Assembly: GCA_029204225.1 (NCBI GenBank)
Contig: CM055095.1
Location: 27,904,845-27,968,844 of the forward strand
From: Diphasiastrum complanatum
Lineage: Eukaryota > Streptophyta > Lycopodiopsida > Lycopodiales > Lycopodiaceae
DNA: 64,000 nucleotides
Direction: 5' to 3'
Of the stretch, positions 42,590 through 56,345 are shown in pieces. The translations under genes were made by a program, and so were the position numbers. The notes under the pieces are model-generated. The model saw nothing but the letters and a program-made list of their open reading frames with translations. It searched no databases and was not told where the DNA came from. The stretch's first letter is position 1, and each line of letters opens with the position of its first letter.

Positions 42590-43440
42590 AGTGCTACATC
42601 ACATATCCCACCATTGGATCACAAATACTAGATATAGCAGTTGTGACTCTACGATGCAGATTGAAGACATTTCAAAATCTCTGCTATGATTTAGAATCCG
42701 CCTCTTCCTAGCCAACCGGATGATGCCATGTATCTGATATCACTCCTCACAACTGCTATGATGTGTTGATTTACCTGAATGCGTGAATGGAGAGGTGGAA
42801 AATGATGGTTGTTGGAATAGCCATTTGATGACCCATTGAAACTGCGTTGCACTAGGACTTGCACACTTTAGCTATCAACCTGTCGTTTGGTGTCTCTAAA
42901 TTTTATAAAATGCCATTGTGCCTTACAAAATGTGTCTTATTGATATACATGGCTTAGCTTTCAAATTTAGGGCAAAGCACTTGCAATGGTAAAGTCCTTA
43001 GAAATTGACCAGCTTTAGTAAGATATAATGATCCATATTCTACTATCTTGACTAGTGCTTCTGTCTTATGAAAAAAATGCCAAGTTCATGATAGCTTTTT
43101 ACCGTTGATTGAGCACATCATGGTCTGAACAAAAAGCCCTTACAACCCTTAGAAAAAAGCTTAGGCTTTAGGTATTGGATTGTTGCCTTCAAACAATGAA
43201 TTTTGCCTCTCAAAATAGTGACTGTGCCTGTTAATACTGCCTAATGCCTTCACATTAGAAATTGGGCCTTTTAAAATAGAGAATCTACTTTGAGAGGAAG
43301 GTTATTGCCTTAAAAAAAAAATTTTCGGCAACGGCAACGGGTCTCCAGCAACAACGCCAAATGATAAACAACAAAAAGGTAAACAAGAAACAACCGACTA
43401 TTTGAACGTGTATGAGACTATATCGAGCATTTCAAACGCC
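42590..43440. other. Stretch without recognisable gene
   Basis: No domain or repeat is identified between the Gypsy derivative and the next gag remnant. Confidence 0.45.
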
Positions 43441-43469
43441 TCAAAAGTCAAGTACAGGAACAACCCTCT

Positions 43470-44205
43470 GAACATATGCTCATCGTCTGGTTTTTAGTTG
43501 GCCTTCCAAGATGGATTAGACGCGAGCTTAAATCCAATGATGAATACACGAGTCTAAAGTTAGCTATGTCTGATGCCATCAAGAAAGAAGACGAAGGATC
43601 AGATGTTGACGAATCCAGAGAAAGGCAAGCACCACGTGCTTCTGTCCATGAGCCGAAGCCGATCGAGGACACCCGAGATCGGCTTTGAAAATCACAACTG
43701 GAGTTGCTTAATAAGCAACACCAACTTCAAATGGAAAAACTCACCAATGAGTTTCAAACCACCCTGAAGTCTATCCAAAGCAGTATCCCTAGTTAGTCAA
43801 ACCGTGCACAGGTACCTTATAGACAAAAAACAGTATGGTACCCACACTGTTGGGCTATGCATCTGGTTGATGCTTGTCCTTCATATCGACCTATTCAAGC
43901 ACATACAGTTCAACAATATGAAGAACACCCATCACCATCTGGACATTCCTTGTCTTATCATGAATATCCACCAGAAAGTCCAGACCCACTAGCCATACAA
44001 GATGGCTATGCCATTATACAAGGGCCATTGCACACCAGATGTTTCATCTATGGTGAAACTGGCCACTTCATGGTTGATTGTCCAGTCAAGACCCAGTACC
44101 ATGCTGAGTGTCCCGACTGTATCCGAAAACATAGTTTCAAAGTCTGTCCAACGCAACCAACTAAGATCCTACCTGCCCGTCACGTCAGTTATGAATCACA
44201 ATAGG
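43470..44205 (+). pseudogene. Retroelement gag remnant with degenerate zinc knuckle
   Basis: A first frame (43476-43688) ends a gag capsid (LVGLPRWIRRELKSND, with an acidic tail). After one stop and a frameshift come KQHQLQMEKLTNEF and then 43857-44204 with YRPIQAHTVQQYEE and CFIYGETGHFMVDCP, a CCHC knuckle whose second Cys is Tyr. A further Cys/His cluster AECPDCIRKHSFKVCP follows. Probably Gypsy. No protease follows recognisably. Confidence 0.6.
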
Positions 44206-46680
44206 ATCCTCACGACAACAACACGAGCACCATAGCAACCAACAGTTAAACCTACTGCTCAATCGAGAAGTTTCTTGTAAACTTCTACATCACCGTCCAA
44301 TACACCAGCTTCATAATGCAAAAGACACTAATATGAAATGAGTCCTTGTTGGAAGAAAAGCAAAACTGATATTCCGTCAAATGCTACAATGTCCAATCAA
44401 GAGCAGCCTCCACAAGGAATTGACAGTTTTTCTCCACTTCTACAACCTCAAATCTATTTGTCTTTCTACATGTTGATAATATTTCCAATGTGCCAATACA
44501 CAATATTTCTCAGATTCGGAAATCCAGATAGAGATTCGGTTCTGAATCTCTTGTTTAGAGAGGTCCTTAGGACATAGTACCTCAACCATACCTGCATCTC
44601 AAGCTATATCTTACAACATCTGCTATCAATTATGGTAGATTTAGTGTAACCAATCCTGCCTTGTTTTGACAAGGGCATGTCAGAGTAAGTCACATTACTC
44701 TACAAAACAAAAGGAATATTGCAATTGTCAAGGTACATTATCAATGTTGATGAATGCAAGTTTTGTTAGACAAGTGCACTACAATTCTCACTCTCTATAC
44801 AGTTTGTTTATTTCCTTGTTGCTCTTCATTCCTAATGTGTGATTGATTTTTGCATGAGAAATAGCTATTGCACAAGAGTCTTCTGTAGAGCATCTCCAAA
44901 ACACATTTTCATTCATCTATCCATCTTCAGATTCCCTTGTATAGCAGTTTAGAATTTTTGAGTTGATTCCTGCATCTCATTGCCATATTCATCTCTGGGT
45001 TAACTACAGCAAGATCGAAACAAATTTAGTTAAAATTTGTTCAATCTCTAGTCCAGTCGCATGTTTAACGAGTTTCAACTATGTGTTCCACACCCAATCT
45101 TGAGCATGAACAGTCACCAGCAACAACATCTCCACCAATAGATTTTTTTTTTTTTTTGGGGGGGGGGAGAGAGTGGATCTGCTTGGATCCACTGAAGCAG
45201 TTGCGCTACCAGCAACAACATCAGCAAGATTGACAGCCAAGGCCACACAACCAAAGACGACAATGACAAAGCTAATAAGGCAGATGGGCAATCCAAGCAA
45301 CTCAATCAGAAGAAGTACCCTAGTCATGACAAAGGTCCTTCAAAAAAGGGAACCACACACATTGGAAAATCAGTCTCCCTCTTCAGCCAGCCCTCTTGCC
45401 ACAACATCTGCATCTACTCTCATGCCTTTCGCCCACACCATCTATCGATGTCACCACCACAATCCTACCCTCCATCTCTCTGTTTTTCATCATTCCACTA
45501 TTTATCTGAGAAATACCCAATATTTTCAGACCTTGATAATCTTACCGAGGCAGCTAAAAGATTTTGCAAATGTCTTGCGGAGACCAACTACCACCTACAT
45601 TGGTCGGTCAGCTAGAAAAGAAGACCTAAGAAAGCAGGCGAAGCAGCAAAAAGAAATAAAACAAAGAAGCTGAGGAGGAAAGGAATAAACTAAAGCAACA
45701 GATGAGCCAAATAGATTTTGATCAAAAAAAACTCGCTGGGGCAATGATAGTCGAATTCCCTCCTACGAAGCCCGAAGAAATCCAAACATAATGGATCAAA
45801 GGAGGAAAGAGCTGTAGAAAAGCAAAAAGATGAAGACAACTATGAACTTGCAGAATAAAATGAGCTCCTCACTCAACAAGTGGTGGTCAAAGCTCGACAT
45901 TGCAAAGGTCCAAGGCTGCAATTGTAAAACTATCAGTTCCTTCACCCTACCACCAAGCCTTTATCATGTTTCCTTACCGTTACCAAACCGTCCATCCAAA
46001 ACTATTCCTACCGCCAATTGTTGATGTGTCCATCCCCTTGAGACTGATAACCAAGATTTGTGCTACGTATCAGAAAAGAGCATCGACAAGACTGGAACTT
46101 CAATTGAGAAAAGAATTGAGGAAATGCCCAGAAGCAATATGGAGGATATAACCTACCAGAAGTTACAATCTACCTAGAAACTAGAAGTGAAATCATCTAT
46201 GGTAGGTGCAAATGTTAAAAAAGAGAAAAAGACACACGGGAAGCACTCAGGCATGTAGAGTTGTCAAGCTGCTGGGAGCTCTTTAATTTTGAAGATGTCA
46301 ACTATTTGCGATAATAGGACATTTTGGTTAAATTGCGGCAATCTGCGAAAATAATTTTTTGATAAAGATTGGCAGCAATAAGCACTTGGTTTTATATAAG
46401 CGAACGAGGATCTACGCTTTTCCAAGTGACAATCAAAGGTGCCAATAGCGGAGCAATATCATCCAATATGGGTTGCAGTGGGTCCTGCAACACATTAGGG
46501 GTGGGATTATGTTGGCTGATTCTGACGAATCCCCAAGATACTCGGCAAGAGCTACCCACAAGCACCTCTACCCTTAGACCGAGGAGGTCTCTAAGAAGAT
46601 GAGACGAACGAAGACTGAGAGCCGAGTATGAGAGCCAAGGAATACTAGTTAATACTGTCAAGTAGAAACTGTGTAAGCCT
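44206..46680. other. Unclassified region, possibly further decayed retroelement
   Basis: Several medium frames exist (for example 45173-45673 on plus, basic and Thr/Ser-rich), but none shows a recognisable domain. It contains a T/G homopolymer pair at 45145-45167 (about 12 T followed by 10 G). A retroelement origin is suggested only by the preceding gag. Confidence 0.35.
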
Positions 46681-46689
46681 CATGGTGAA

Positions 46690-46990
46690 TCCCAAAAGAT
46701 GGAATGACCATGTAGGAACTAGTATTTCTAAGCAAGGTAATAAATGCAAGTAGGCCCCTCTTAGAAAAGTAGAGTGAGCCACCTTTTGACGGTGACATCT
46801 ACTGGAGAGCATAATTTCACTTGTAATTTGTGTAATGTGGAATGCCACTAAGATGCCACCTAAGAAGCTCTCTTGCTTATTTAAGAGACTCCCCCTTTGT
46901 AGAAGGGAAGCTTTTGTAATGTTTGTGGATTAAAGTAGGTTTCAGCATTCAAGTGAACTATAGAGGCTAGAAATGTGGTGTAAATCTTGC
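46690..46990 (+). other. LTR-like promoter region (tentative)
   Basis: TGTAGGAACTAGT (about 46710) is followed by CTTATTTAAGAGACTC (46876), a TATA-like box of the kind seen in Gypsy LTRs, then a G/A-rich leader. No second LTR, PBS or PPT was found, so this is weak. Confidence 0.3.
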
Positions 46991-47890
46991 ATATTCTTGA
47001 CATTCTAGTTCTTGATGTTCTTGGGATGTCCAAGAATCAAGAAATGAGTGTTTCTTGATTCTTGGACTTTCAAAATGCTAGCTAGAGTAATTCTTGTTTC
47101 ATTTCTAGTTGTGGATTAGATTTTTTGTTTTGGTGGATTAGTGTAGATTGCAAGCATCCAAGAGATTTGTAGCCAACAATGTGGTATAGATCTTGCAAAT
47201 TCATTTACGTTTTGGTTTCTTGAGCTTCTTGGAAAATTCAAGAATTAAGAAGATGGAGATTCTTGGTTCTTGAATGCTTGTAGAAATTAGTTTTCTTGTT
47301 CTGTATGAGGAATGTGGTATGCTAGTCTAAGTTTTCTGGTCTTGCAAGTAGTCTAGTTTTCATTTTGCAATGATCCGTTCAAGCATTTTGTTTTTAAGTG
47401 CCATAGTAATGCCCAACCGTGTTTTAAAAAGAGCTGTTTTGGGGCATTCTTGGTGTGCTTGCATGGTAGAATGTTTGCAAGTGATCTCAAGAGTTCAAGA
47501 GTGTTCGAAATCCGAGTATCCATGACAGGTTGAACTATACTACAACCCAAAGAATCTTTCTGCCTGATCTGGGCATGGTAATAAGAAAGATAAAAACTAA
47601 GACATGCCCACAGTTCCTGGTGACAGGCAAAAAGTAGATGCTGTAACAAGAAAGAAACAGTATCAGATTCTACACTGTAGAATCTGCCTACAATGTCTAA
47701 AAAAGAACAGCTAAGGCTGCCTCAATAAATGTCTATAAAGAACAGTTAAGGCTACCTCAATAAATGGCCATCATTACATGTTATGAAATGTATTAAGGCA
47801 TTAATTAAACCCAAATGTATGTTATAGCTTATCATATTCTACTTGAAATGTTGAAAATAGCGAATATACTACATAGCTGGGGCACCACAG
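46991..47890. other. Stretch without recognisable gene
   Basis: AT-rich, with repeated GATTCTTG-type motifs (47030-47290). No gene is visible. Confidence 0.4.
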
Positions 47891-47896
47891 GTGAAA

Positions 47897-48440
47897 TGTG
47901 GAAAAATCAGATCTAATTATGACACAAATAGATCTTGGATCTTTGGCTTGATTGGGTGCACATCACACAACATCAACAATGTAGAAAAAGTCACTTCTAG
48001 CATGCTAGTTTATGAAAAATCATGCATAATACACATTGGATGCTAAGATCCAATTGCCTACTATACATGTCCGTACTATAGTGTACAACAGTCTTCAGAC
48101 GTGTGGAATCATGCCATACAAGTCTTCACACATGTGGAATCATGCCATACAAGTCTTCACACATGTGGAATCATGCCATACAAGTTTAGATGCATTCTAC
48201 ACACTAGAATCACCAATATCAAGAGATAAGAGATAGAAGAAGACAAGATGATAGAAGAACAAAGCTCTCCAAAGATAAAGAGAACAATTGATTGCTTTCT
48301 CCATGCTGGTACAACTATATATAGTAGCAAATATGTCATTTGGCCACTTGCCAATTATTGCCTTAATTGGTAGTTTCCCAATACTTACCAAAAACCTAGT
48401 TAATCAAGTGACTAGTTTTAGTGTATCTAATCACCAAAAG
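47897..48440 (-). mobile_element. Diverged LTR of family A type, with 31-bp tandem repeats
   Basis: TGTGGAAAAATCAGATC opens it, like TGTGAAGAAAATCAGATC in family A. Shared later parts include TCCGTAC and a TCTACACAC region. On the minus strand TATATATAG (near 48315) is a TATA candidate. A Copia integrase fragment in the same orientation follows to the right. The right end is approximate. Confidence 0.6.
48091..48183. repeat. Three 31-bp tandem repeats
   Basis: Units start at 48091, 48122 and 48153 (GTCTTCACACATGTGG.. type). Units 2 and 3 are identical. Unit 1 has G instead of C and G instead of A within the ACACATGTGG core. Confidence 0.92.
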
Positions 48441-49025
48441 TCATTTGGTCCAAATCTGACCTTGACCCATCACACAAACCTCTTTGAACTTTGTTGATAG
48501 GTCTTCCTCTCCATTTTCCAACTTCAAGCACGTGATCTTCATGTTGAATTGACTCTCTATAGCATTCTTGAACTTGAGAAAAACATCAAGGACTTCATTC
48601 TTAGTCTTTAGAAGATAGATCCAACAATATCTACTAAAGTCATCAATGCAAGCCACATACATCTTTGCTCAACCATTAATCATAACACTAGTAAAATTGC
48701 ACATCCAAATGTAGTAATAAAAGGGCATCTTAGATCTTGAGCTAGATCTAAAATAAGACAACCTATGTGACTTTGACATTGAATAAAAAAGTCACAAACT
48801 TGCTCCTTTGCCATCAAACCACTAAGGTTAGAAATAACACATCCATCAAGTTTTTAGAGTCTCTTGACCTTGGCAATCAAGGTTCCATTCTTGCTTATCA
48901 AACAAGAATCGCCAACAAATTCCACTTCAATCCCTTTGTCAACCATTTGACATACACTAAGGACATTCTTAGTAATGGAAGGAATGAACAAGACATTCTA
49001 TAATCTTGCATTCATATTCGTAGAT
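48441..49025 (-). pseudogene. Copia pre-integrase and integrase fragment
   Basis: Read right to left: NVLFIPSITKNVLSVCQMVDKG, EVEFVGDSCLISKNG and LDGCVISNLSG (pre-integrase), then MYVACIDDFSRYCWIYLLK (integrase start with the catalytic IDDFSR motif) and VFLKFKNAIESQFNMKI. It breaks off at 48441 next to the LTR. Several stops and frameshifts are present. Confidence 0.78.
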
Positions 49026-52000
49026 GAGAGAAAAATAGGAATAATGCTTGAAGAATGAAAGGATGCTCGATAGAGAAATGACCGCATTTTGCACATGCAC
49101 TATCGGGCTCTACGAAATAATCCTTCTCCTAATGTATGACTACACGTATCAGGTTTGAACAAAACTATAGTGACTATTGTCATGTTTGAATTCTAAGTGA
49201 TTCTAATTTTGAAATCATCAGAATATGTTAGATTGATTTCGTAGACAAACATAACAGAACATTGTTGTATCGAAGTATTTGACACTTCAGACAAAACTAT
49301 AAGAGAACATAATCAGATTACAAATAGAATAGAGAAGCATTCAATCATTCTGACATAATATTAAACGTGATAAAATTTATGATCAATTTATTAAGTAGCA
49401 TGTACAAATTAGAAGAATCGTGAGCACAAAACAATGTCAATGAAAATATGTTCATACATCAACCCATCATTAGCTTGCAAGATCTTTTTCTTATATTCGC
49501 TTTGCCCTCGAAGGGTTTGTCTTAGGCTATTGTAGAGGTAGACCTAGTTGTTCGAACATCAATTGTTTCTTTTTTGTCTATTGTGTTCGATGTGGACTTC
49601 TATTGTTGATATGGTTTGTAATCAGTCCAAAATATTTCAAATATGTCCAGTTAACATATTCAACGAAATTCTCTAGGGAGTCTGCTACAAATGTGACTGT
49701 GGAATGCCATGAATTGTGCATTGCTAATTTGTTACTGTTTTATTTTCTTTTGTTATTCTTTGATTATGGCTATCTAAAAATCCAATGAAATAAAACTTGC
49801 ATAACTCGCAAATATCTACTCGCAATTTGTCAGGGCCCTTCGAGTATATCCTTTTGTCAAATATCATCTATTTTGTCATATTTTGAAACTTTATTCTAGG
49901 ATATTATTTATTCTTAAAATGGCAGCCTGGTCATGGCCTATTTTGGAGGGTAGTCTTTCAAATTTCCAACTTGGATGGATGTTTGTCAACTTGGTGCTAC
50001 ATAGATTGCAAATTTTCTAGATAACCAATAAGGATGATATAAAAAACATTGCATCTTAGATATTTAGATGTACTAAATCACAATATGTGAGCTATTTGAC
50101 TCAAGTTTGAAATCAACTAATCAAATTGAGATTCGTAACAATGTGCATGATATCTATGAACATAAGAGTTGTATCTTATAGTAAAATTACATAGAATATA
50201 GCTCTCATCTCATCATTAGAGTCATTATTAACACTTCATTTGCTTTTTTTCATGGGGCCATGATAACATGCACATTATAGATAACGACATTATGTGTCAC
50301 AATACATGGTGCTTTCTTTGTCTTTTTTGCCTTATTGTGAATTGCACACATATTTTGATAGCTTGAATAAAATCACAAACCCCATACTTCCACTTGCACC
50401 ATCAAGAGCTCTCAAGTGCACATACTACTTTCAAGAGAATGCAAAAACTTGATAGTAGCACAACTTACATATAACTCAATAGTCATGTTTTTTTATAAAT
50501 GATAAAAATATTTAAATGTATTTTGACATTTGTAATATGGTCAAAATAAATTTTGTAGATTTGTTGTTGATTGATTAGTTTTAAAAATGACAATTCATAT
50601 AAGCTTCTTTCAATAGATGATGGCAAATTGTGGTGCATCATATTATTTATCATTATTGAATAGTCTATGTGCTAAGAACATCTATAACTTTCATAATTTG
50701 GGACTTTTACCATCTATATTTTTATTTGCATTTGACATTACACATTTAAATATGAAAAAAAAAATTGTAAATCATTTTGTACAATTGACATTATAATTAA
50801 ATCTTTACAAATTCAAACTACAAATATAAGAATGGCGAACTTCAAGTTTGATTCCACTTAATGCATGGAAATTAACTTTACAATTTATTCACTAGTAGTT
50901 TTGATTGTGAATTGTCTATGCTTCGAGGCCCCACATATTAGTTTTCCCAAAGAAATGTTACTTAGCCTTTGACCTCATTATTTGATTGCAACTTGACTAA
51001 CCTAACATTTGTCTGAAGGTACATTTAACATAATAATAAAAATATGACTACATTATGTATCACTTCATATAAGCTATGTTTATGAGATGGCAACTTAATT
51101 GTGAAAACTTAAAGAATACTAAATATTGTTCAAATTTTGCAAATAAATTTTCTTTGTGAATAATCAACACAAGTGTACAATCCCAAGTAATCAAAACTTA
51201 TCAAAGTTAGGCTATGTTTCTTTTTTTTGCTTTGAAGAACAATATCCTCCTCCAATAGAAATATTTATGATCTTATATTTAATGATGCTCTAGATTGATT
51301 TAATCATAACCAAGGATTATAAGCTAAACTGTAATCGCGATGTGAAGATTGATCATTTTTCACTTACTACATGATGCTTGCTTAAGTCCACTCTTATTCA
51401 TGTGTGTGTGTGTGTGTGTGTGTGTGTGAGCTACAAACACACACACACACACACATATTTAATACATGCAAAGACACATAAATAATACATACACTGATAC
51501 TTATTAATATCAATAGTCTCCTTTCCTTTGATGACTTCACTAGGTAGCCATGAACATGCTGATCCTTCTAATAGTATGTGGATTCAAGACCAATTGATTT
51601 AGGATTCTATGGCCAATGGAAAAAGAGAAAGGATTATCAAGGAGATGATGCATAGGTATACATAGTTTGTTGTGTACTATTGCATCCCCCCCCCGAAATA
51701 GTTAGCCATATATCAAAAAGAGAAGCAAGGGAAAGATTTAAACATCAACAATCCCAAATTCCCTATCATTCTTATCTAACCAAATGTTCCATGTTAGTTG
51801 AATTTGAATTTTTTTTAAGTTTATTTGATTTCAAATTAATATGATGCGAGGGACGTTACTTTGAAGTTGCATTTCAAAAGGAAATTCTCTCACTCAAGAT
51901 GTCAAATGGTGATCCGCTTTAGAATCACGGTAACCAGTTTAAGAATCTCTTGTAGCAGATGGTAGCTATCGAATCAACTATTGACGAATCAAGATACAAT

Positions 52001-52425
52001 TACAACATTGCCATTGAGTCTGCCACTGATGATGAAACATGTAGATTTGATCTCCGCCAACTTTGTACATGCATTTATGTCATAAAGGAGGTTGTAATAA
52101 TTGTAAGACATTCAATTGTAGATATTTTTAGTATATCAAACTTAGAATCTTCATCAGAAAACTTCTTCTGATATTTTTAGTCTGATAATCATTAATCTAT
52201 ATCAACATTATCACGCTCAACAAGCTGAAGGTATAACCTCATGCAATTGTACTCATTGTTAATAATAATCAAAGTGCAATTTGTCCTACTACTGTTATTG
52301 CTCTATTGCGCAATTTTATGAATCCTTCGTTTAAATTATTTTGCTGCTAACTGTGGCGCTTCCGATCGATGCATCTAGTTTGCTCCCAGCTTCTGATCAT
52401 ACCCACTGATTTTCGACATAGACAA
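49026..52425. other. 3.4-kb AT-rich stretch without recognisable gene
   Basis: No coding or TE domain was found. It contains the paired TG/AC arrays at 51401-51455 and a C8 run at 51688. Likely very old TE sequence or ordinary intergenic DNA. Confidence 0.5.
51401..51455. repeat. Inverted pair of microsatellites (TG)14 and (AC)9
   Basis: (TG)14 at 51401-51428, an 8-nt spacer GAGCTACA-like segment, then (AC)n at 51437-51455. The two arms are complementary and could form a long hairpin. Confidence 0.92.
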
Positions 52426-52429
52426 CGTA

Positions 52430-53490
52430 TCTGAATGGAGTTATCAAAGAAGATATCTATATCATACAACCCAAAGGTTATCTAATCAATGGAAATGATA
52501 ATCATGTTATGTAAATTCCATAGAGCACTTTATGGCTTGAAGCAATCTGCTAATGCTTGGTTCCAAAGGATCAATACTACTATTACAAATCATGGCTATA
52601 ACCCAAGCACTTCATATTCGATTGTCTACTTCAAGTCAAAGTAGCATTCTTTTATTATTACCACATTGTACGTGGACGACACACTATATTTAAACAATAA
52701 TGGTGAGCTAATAAAAGATGCAAAATGAATGTCGTCCTCAGAATTCGACCTAAAGATTTAGATAAAGCATACTACTGTCTCGGTATTCAAATTTGAAGAG
52801 TGAGTACCCATATCATTCGATAATAGGTTCTCTAATGTGCGCGATGATCTGTATCAGACCAGGCATAGCTTTTGTGGTCAATTTCTTAAGTCAGTAGGCT
52901 AATCCTTGTATTATACATTGGAAAGCTCTTATAAAAATTATGAGACACATTTGAGTTACTATGGATCAATGCATTTGTTAATGGAGCAATCGACAACAAC
53001 AAACTCAATATACTCAATGGGTATTTGGATGCAAGTTGGGAAAGAGATGTAGACACTCATAGATCCACATCTAGATTTACATTCTTCCTCAATGGTGGTC
53101 AAATTTCATAAAACAGTCAAAGAAAATCTCAATAGCTCTATTTTCTATTGAGTTAAGGTATATCACTACCTCTCAAGTGACAAAGAAAGCAGTGTGATTG
53201 TGAAACTTACTATTGAATGTTTTTCTGAAGCATAATGCTCTGACAATTGTCAATTGTAATAATCAAAGTGCTATTACTTTATTGGTCAATCCCAAGTTTC
53301 CTTCCAATTAGAGTAAGCACATTGAAAGTAAGTATCACTATGTCAAAAGTAAAGTTTTCGACTAAGAGGTAAGCTTGGAGTATTGTTGAACACGAGACAT
53401 GATAGTAGACATAAAGGCGTTGAGCTTGGATGCACACAAATTTAAAGATTTGTACAGAACTAAGTTTGAAGGTCAAAGCATTCATGGATT
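52430..53490 (+). pseudogene. Highly decayed Copia RT and RNase H
   Basis: Frames shift often, but signatures are clear: KEDIYIIQPKGYL, HRALYGLKQSANAWFQ, TTLYVDDTLYLNNNGEL (RT active site), SLMCAMICIRPGIAF, VNCNNQSAITLLVNP, SKHIESKYHYVKSK and ALSLDAHKFKDLY (RNase H end). The order is correct for Copia. Many stops make it one of the oldest relics here. Confidence 0.75.
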
Positions 53491-53679
53491 CAGATTAAGG
53501 TGTAGTATTGGATTTATCCAAATAGTCGATTGTAATCTACATCCATTCATCTATCCAGTTCTACAATTTTACTCATGTTTTTACACAATTAGTTGGGTTC
53601 GACAAAGAATATCAAAAGTGTTGAGGCCCTTGATGGTCTTGTTGAGGATATGGTGCCTCTATATGATATTAGTTCATTT

Positions 53680-53990
53680 AGTGCTCCAAACCTCCCTATC
53701 ACCTATTCCAATATAAACCAAGCAGTCTCCTTTGTGTTGGCTTTAGCTACCGCTCTGGTCTCAACCCAGTTGGTAAAGTAATCTATAGCAACTCTTATGT
53801 AATGTTTTCAAGTTGATGATGCTAGATGCATTGGACCTACGAAATCAATCTCCCATTTCTCAAAGGGTAATAAGGCTTGGATAGGTACTAGTGAATGGAT
53901 TCAATTTGCATGTAGGTCCACTCATTCAAAGACATCACAGAATCTTGCATACATGTATGAATCCCAAAAAATGTCTGGCCACCAATAGCC
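53680..53990 (-). pseudogene. Gypsy integrase fragment
   Basis: Right to left it reads WEIDFVGPMHLASST*KHYI and RVAIDYFTNWVETRAVAKAN, the integrase catalytic core with the two Asp residues of D,D-35-E. One stop is present. It is cut at the left by the Copia remnant and at the right by LTR family A. Confidence 0.7.
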
Positions 53991-54006
53991 AATTCATAGG
54001 ACATTC

Positions 54007-54887
<881 letters not shown>

Positions 54888-55009
54888 CTCCCTCTTCAAC
54901 TAGTTTGAGCTTAACCATAGAACTTTGATCTAACTTTAAAATGATCTTCACCCTAAGTATAGACCTCTATGTTTTCACAAATTGAGTATGTTCCAGCTTG
55001 ATGTTTCTA

Positions 55010-55392
55010 ATGCATTTCTCAATGGTTACCTTGAGGAGGAGATCTATATGGAGCAGCCTCCAGGTTTTGTGAAGGAAGGTGATGAATCAAAAGTTTGTCT
55101 TTTGCTCAAAAGTCTATATGGACTGAAACAGGCACCAAGGTCTTGATATGCAAGGCTCAATTCCTATCTCATATCACTTGGATTTTGTCTAAGTGAATAT
55201 GACCCTGTTCTGTATTATAAGTCTGTAGATAACTTTGTAATTATTCTTCTCATCTATGTAGATGATATCATTCTTTGGGGAAACAATGAGAAGTTAGTTG
55301 AAGAAGCTAAGCATGCATTTGGTACTGAGTTTAAGATGCATGACTTAGGAGTTCTTCACTATATTCTAGGCCTTGAAATAGATTTTTGAAAA
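55010..55392 (+). pseudogene. Copia reverse transcriptase fragment (plus strand)
   Basis: [54 protein letters not shown] (active site YVDD) and VLHYILGLEIDF*. Well preserved, with only two stops (the first at the W of PRSWY). It opposes the RT fragment immediately to the right. Confidence 0.85.
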
Positions 55393-55429
55393 GGTCATGC
55401 ATTTATAAGCCAAAGTAGATATGCACTTT

Positions 55430-55954
55430 GCTCACGAAATTCCATATGAGTATTCGAATTGTTACCATCTTTGCAACTGGTGCAAAGGTATCTTCATAGT
55501 CAAGACCTTTAATCTATGAGTAGCCTTTGGCACAAAGTCTTGCTTTATACTTATTGATAGATCCATCATAATTATATTTGATTCTGAATACCCACTTACT
55601 TTCGATCACATGCATGTTGTTTGGTGGCTCCACAAGCTCCCATGTGTTATTTGACATCAAGGCTTCAAATTCTTGGGTCATTGCTTCAACCCACTCCTTG
55701 GATTGAAAAGCTTTTTGGACATCCTTAGGCTCTTCATCTGATATAAAAAGTGCATGACAGGAAGTTTCATCTTCCACTTGCCCTCCTTCTTCATCATATG
55801 TGAGCCTCCTTGGCTCAGATCTTGCTCGTGTAGATCTTATGAGTGTGGTAGCTTGAATTTGCTCCTCCTCAAGCCTCGGCCTCACCTCTTCTTGAACAGC
55901 ATCAAGATTGATGATTGATCTTGCATGAGTCTCCTTGATCTGTGCATCATCCAA
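55430..55954 (-). pseudogene. Copia RT N-terminal fragment (minus strand)
   Basis: Right to left: an acidic linker, WVEAMTQEFEALMSNNTWEL, KWVFRIKYNYDGSINKYKAR, then after a stop IKGLDYEDTFAPVAKM. This is the RT fingers region, ending exactly where the plus-strand fragment's DVSNAF region would continue, but in the opposite orientation. Confidence 0.82.
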
Positions 55955-55984
55955 GTTAAATTTCTGATCTTCATTGTGGCCAAA

Positions 55985-56345
55985 TAGGGTTCGAACCTAT
56001 TATAAAAGGATGTAACTCATGGAGAGAGCAATCTTCTCTCTTCTCTATCTCATTTCATGCTTATACATGGTTCTCTTGGGTTCTATTATCCATTGGTGCA
56101 CTATCTTGGTGATTGCTTGCAATTATATGTGTAGAATTATCTATATTTGTTATTTTTGGATCCACACGTGTGAAATACAGTAGCTTGTTGATTTTCTACG
56201 GACAGCAACAAGACTTTTTAATTTCATTCAAGTTTGATCAAGTTCTATTAGTGTTTGCATCTCATTTTGTGTGTAGATGCTGATTTTTCTACATTGGTGA
56301 GATTGGTAGTGTATTTCTCTTTCTAACCAAAGATCATTCAAGTTA
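55985..56345 (+). repeat. LTR family A fragment in plus orientation
   Basis: TATAAAAGGATGTAACTC, then a short purine/pyrimidine tract, CATGCTTATACATGGTTCTC, CCACACGTGTGAAAT and TGTAGATGCTGATTTTTC. This is the reverse complement of copy a (23400-23760), truncated at both ends. The purine tract is not expanded here. Confidence 0.78.

Noticed and set aside
45079-45327. Minus-strand hydrophobic frames
   Set aside because: They are created by a T/G homopolymer and Thr/Ala-rich antisense, with no start context or homology pattern.
48091-48183. CRISPR-like array
   Set aside because: The three 31-bp units are contiguous without spacers and lie in an LTR of a plant genome.
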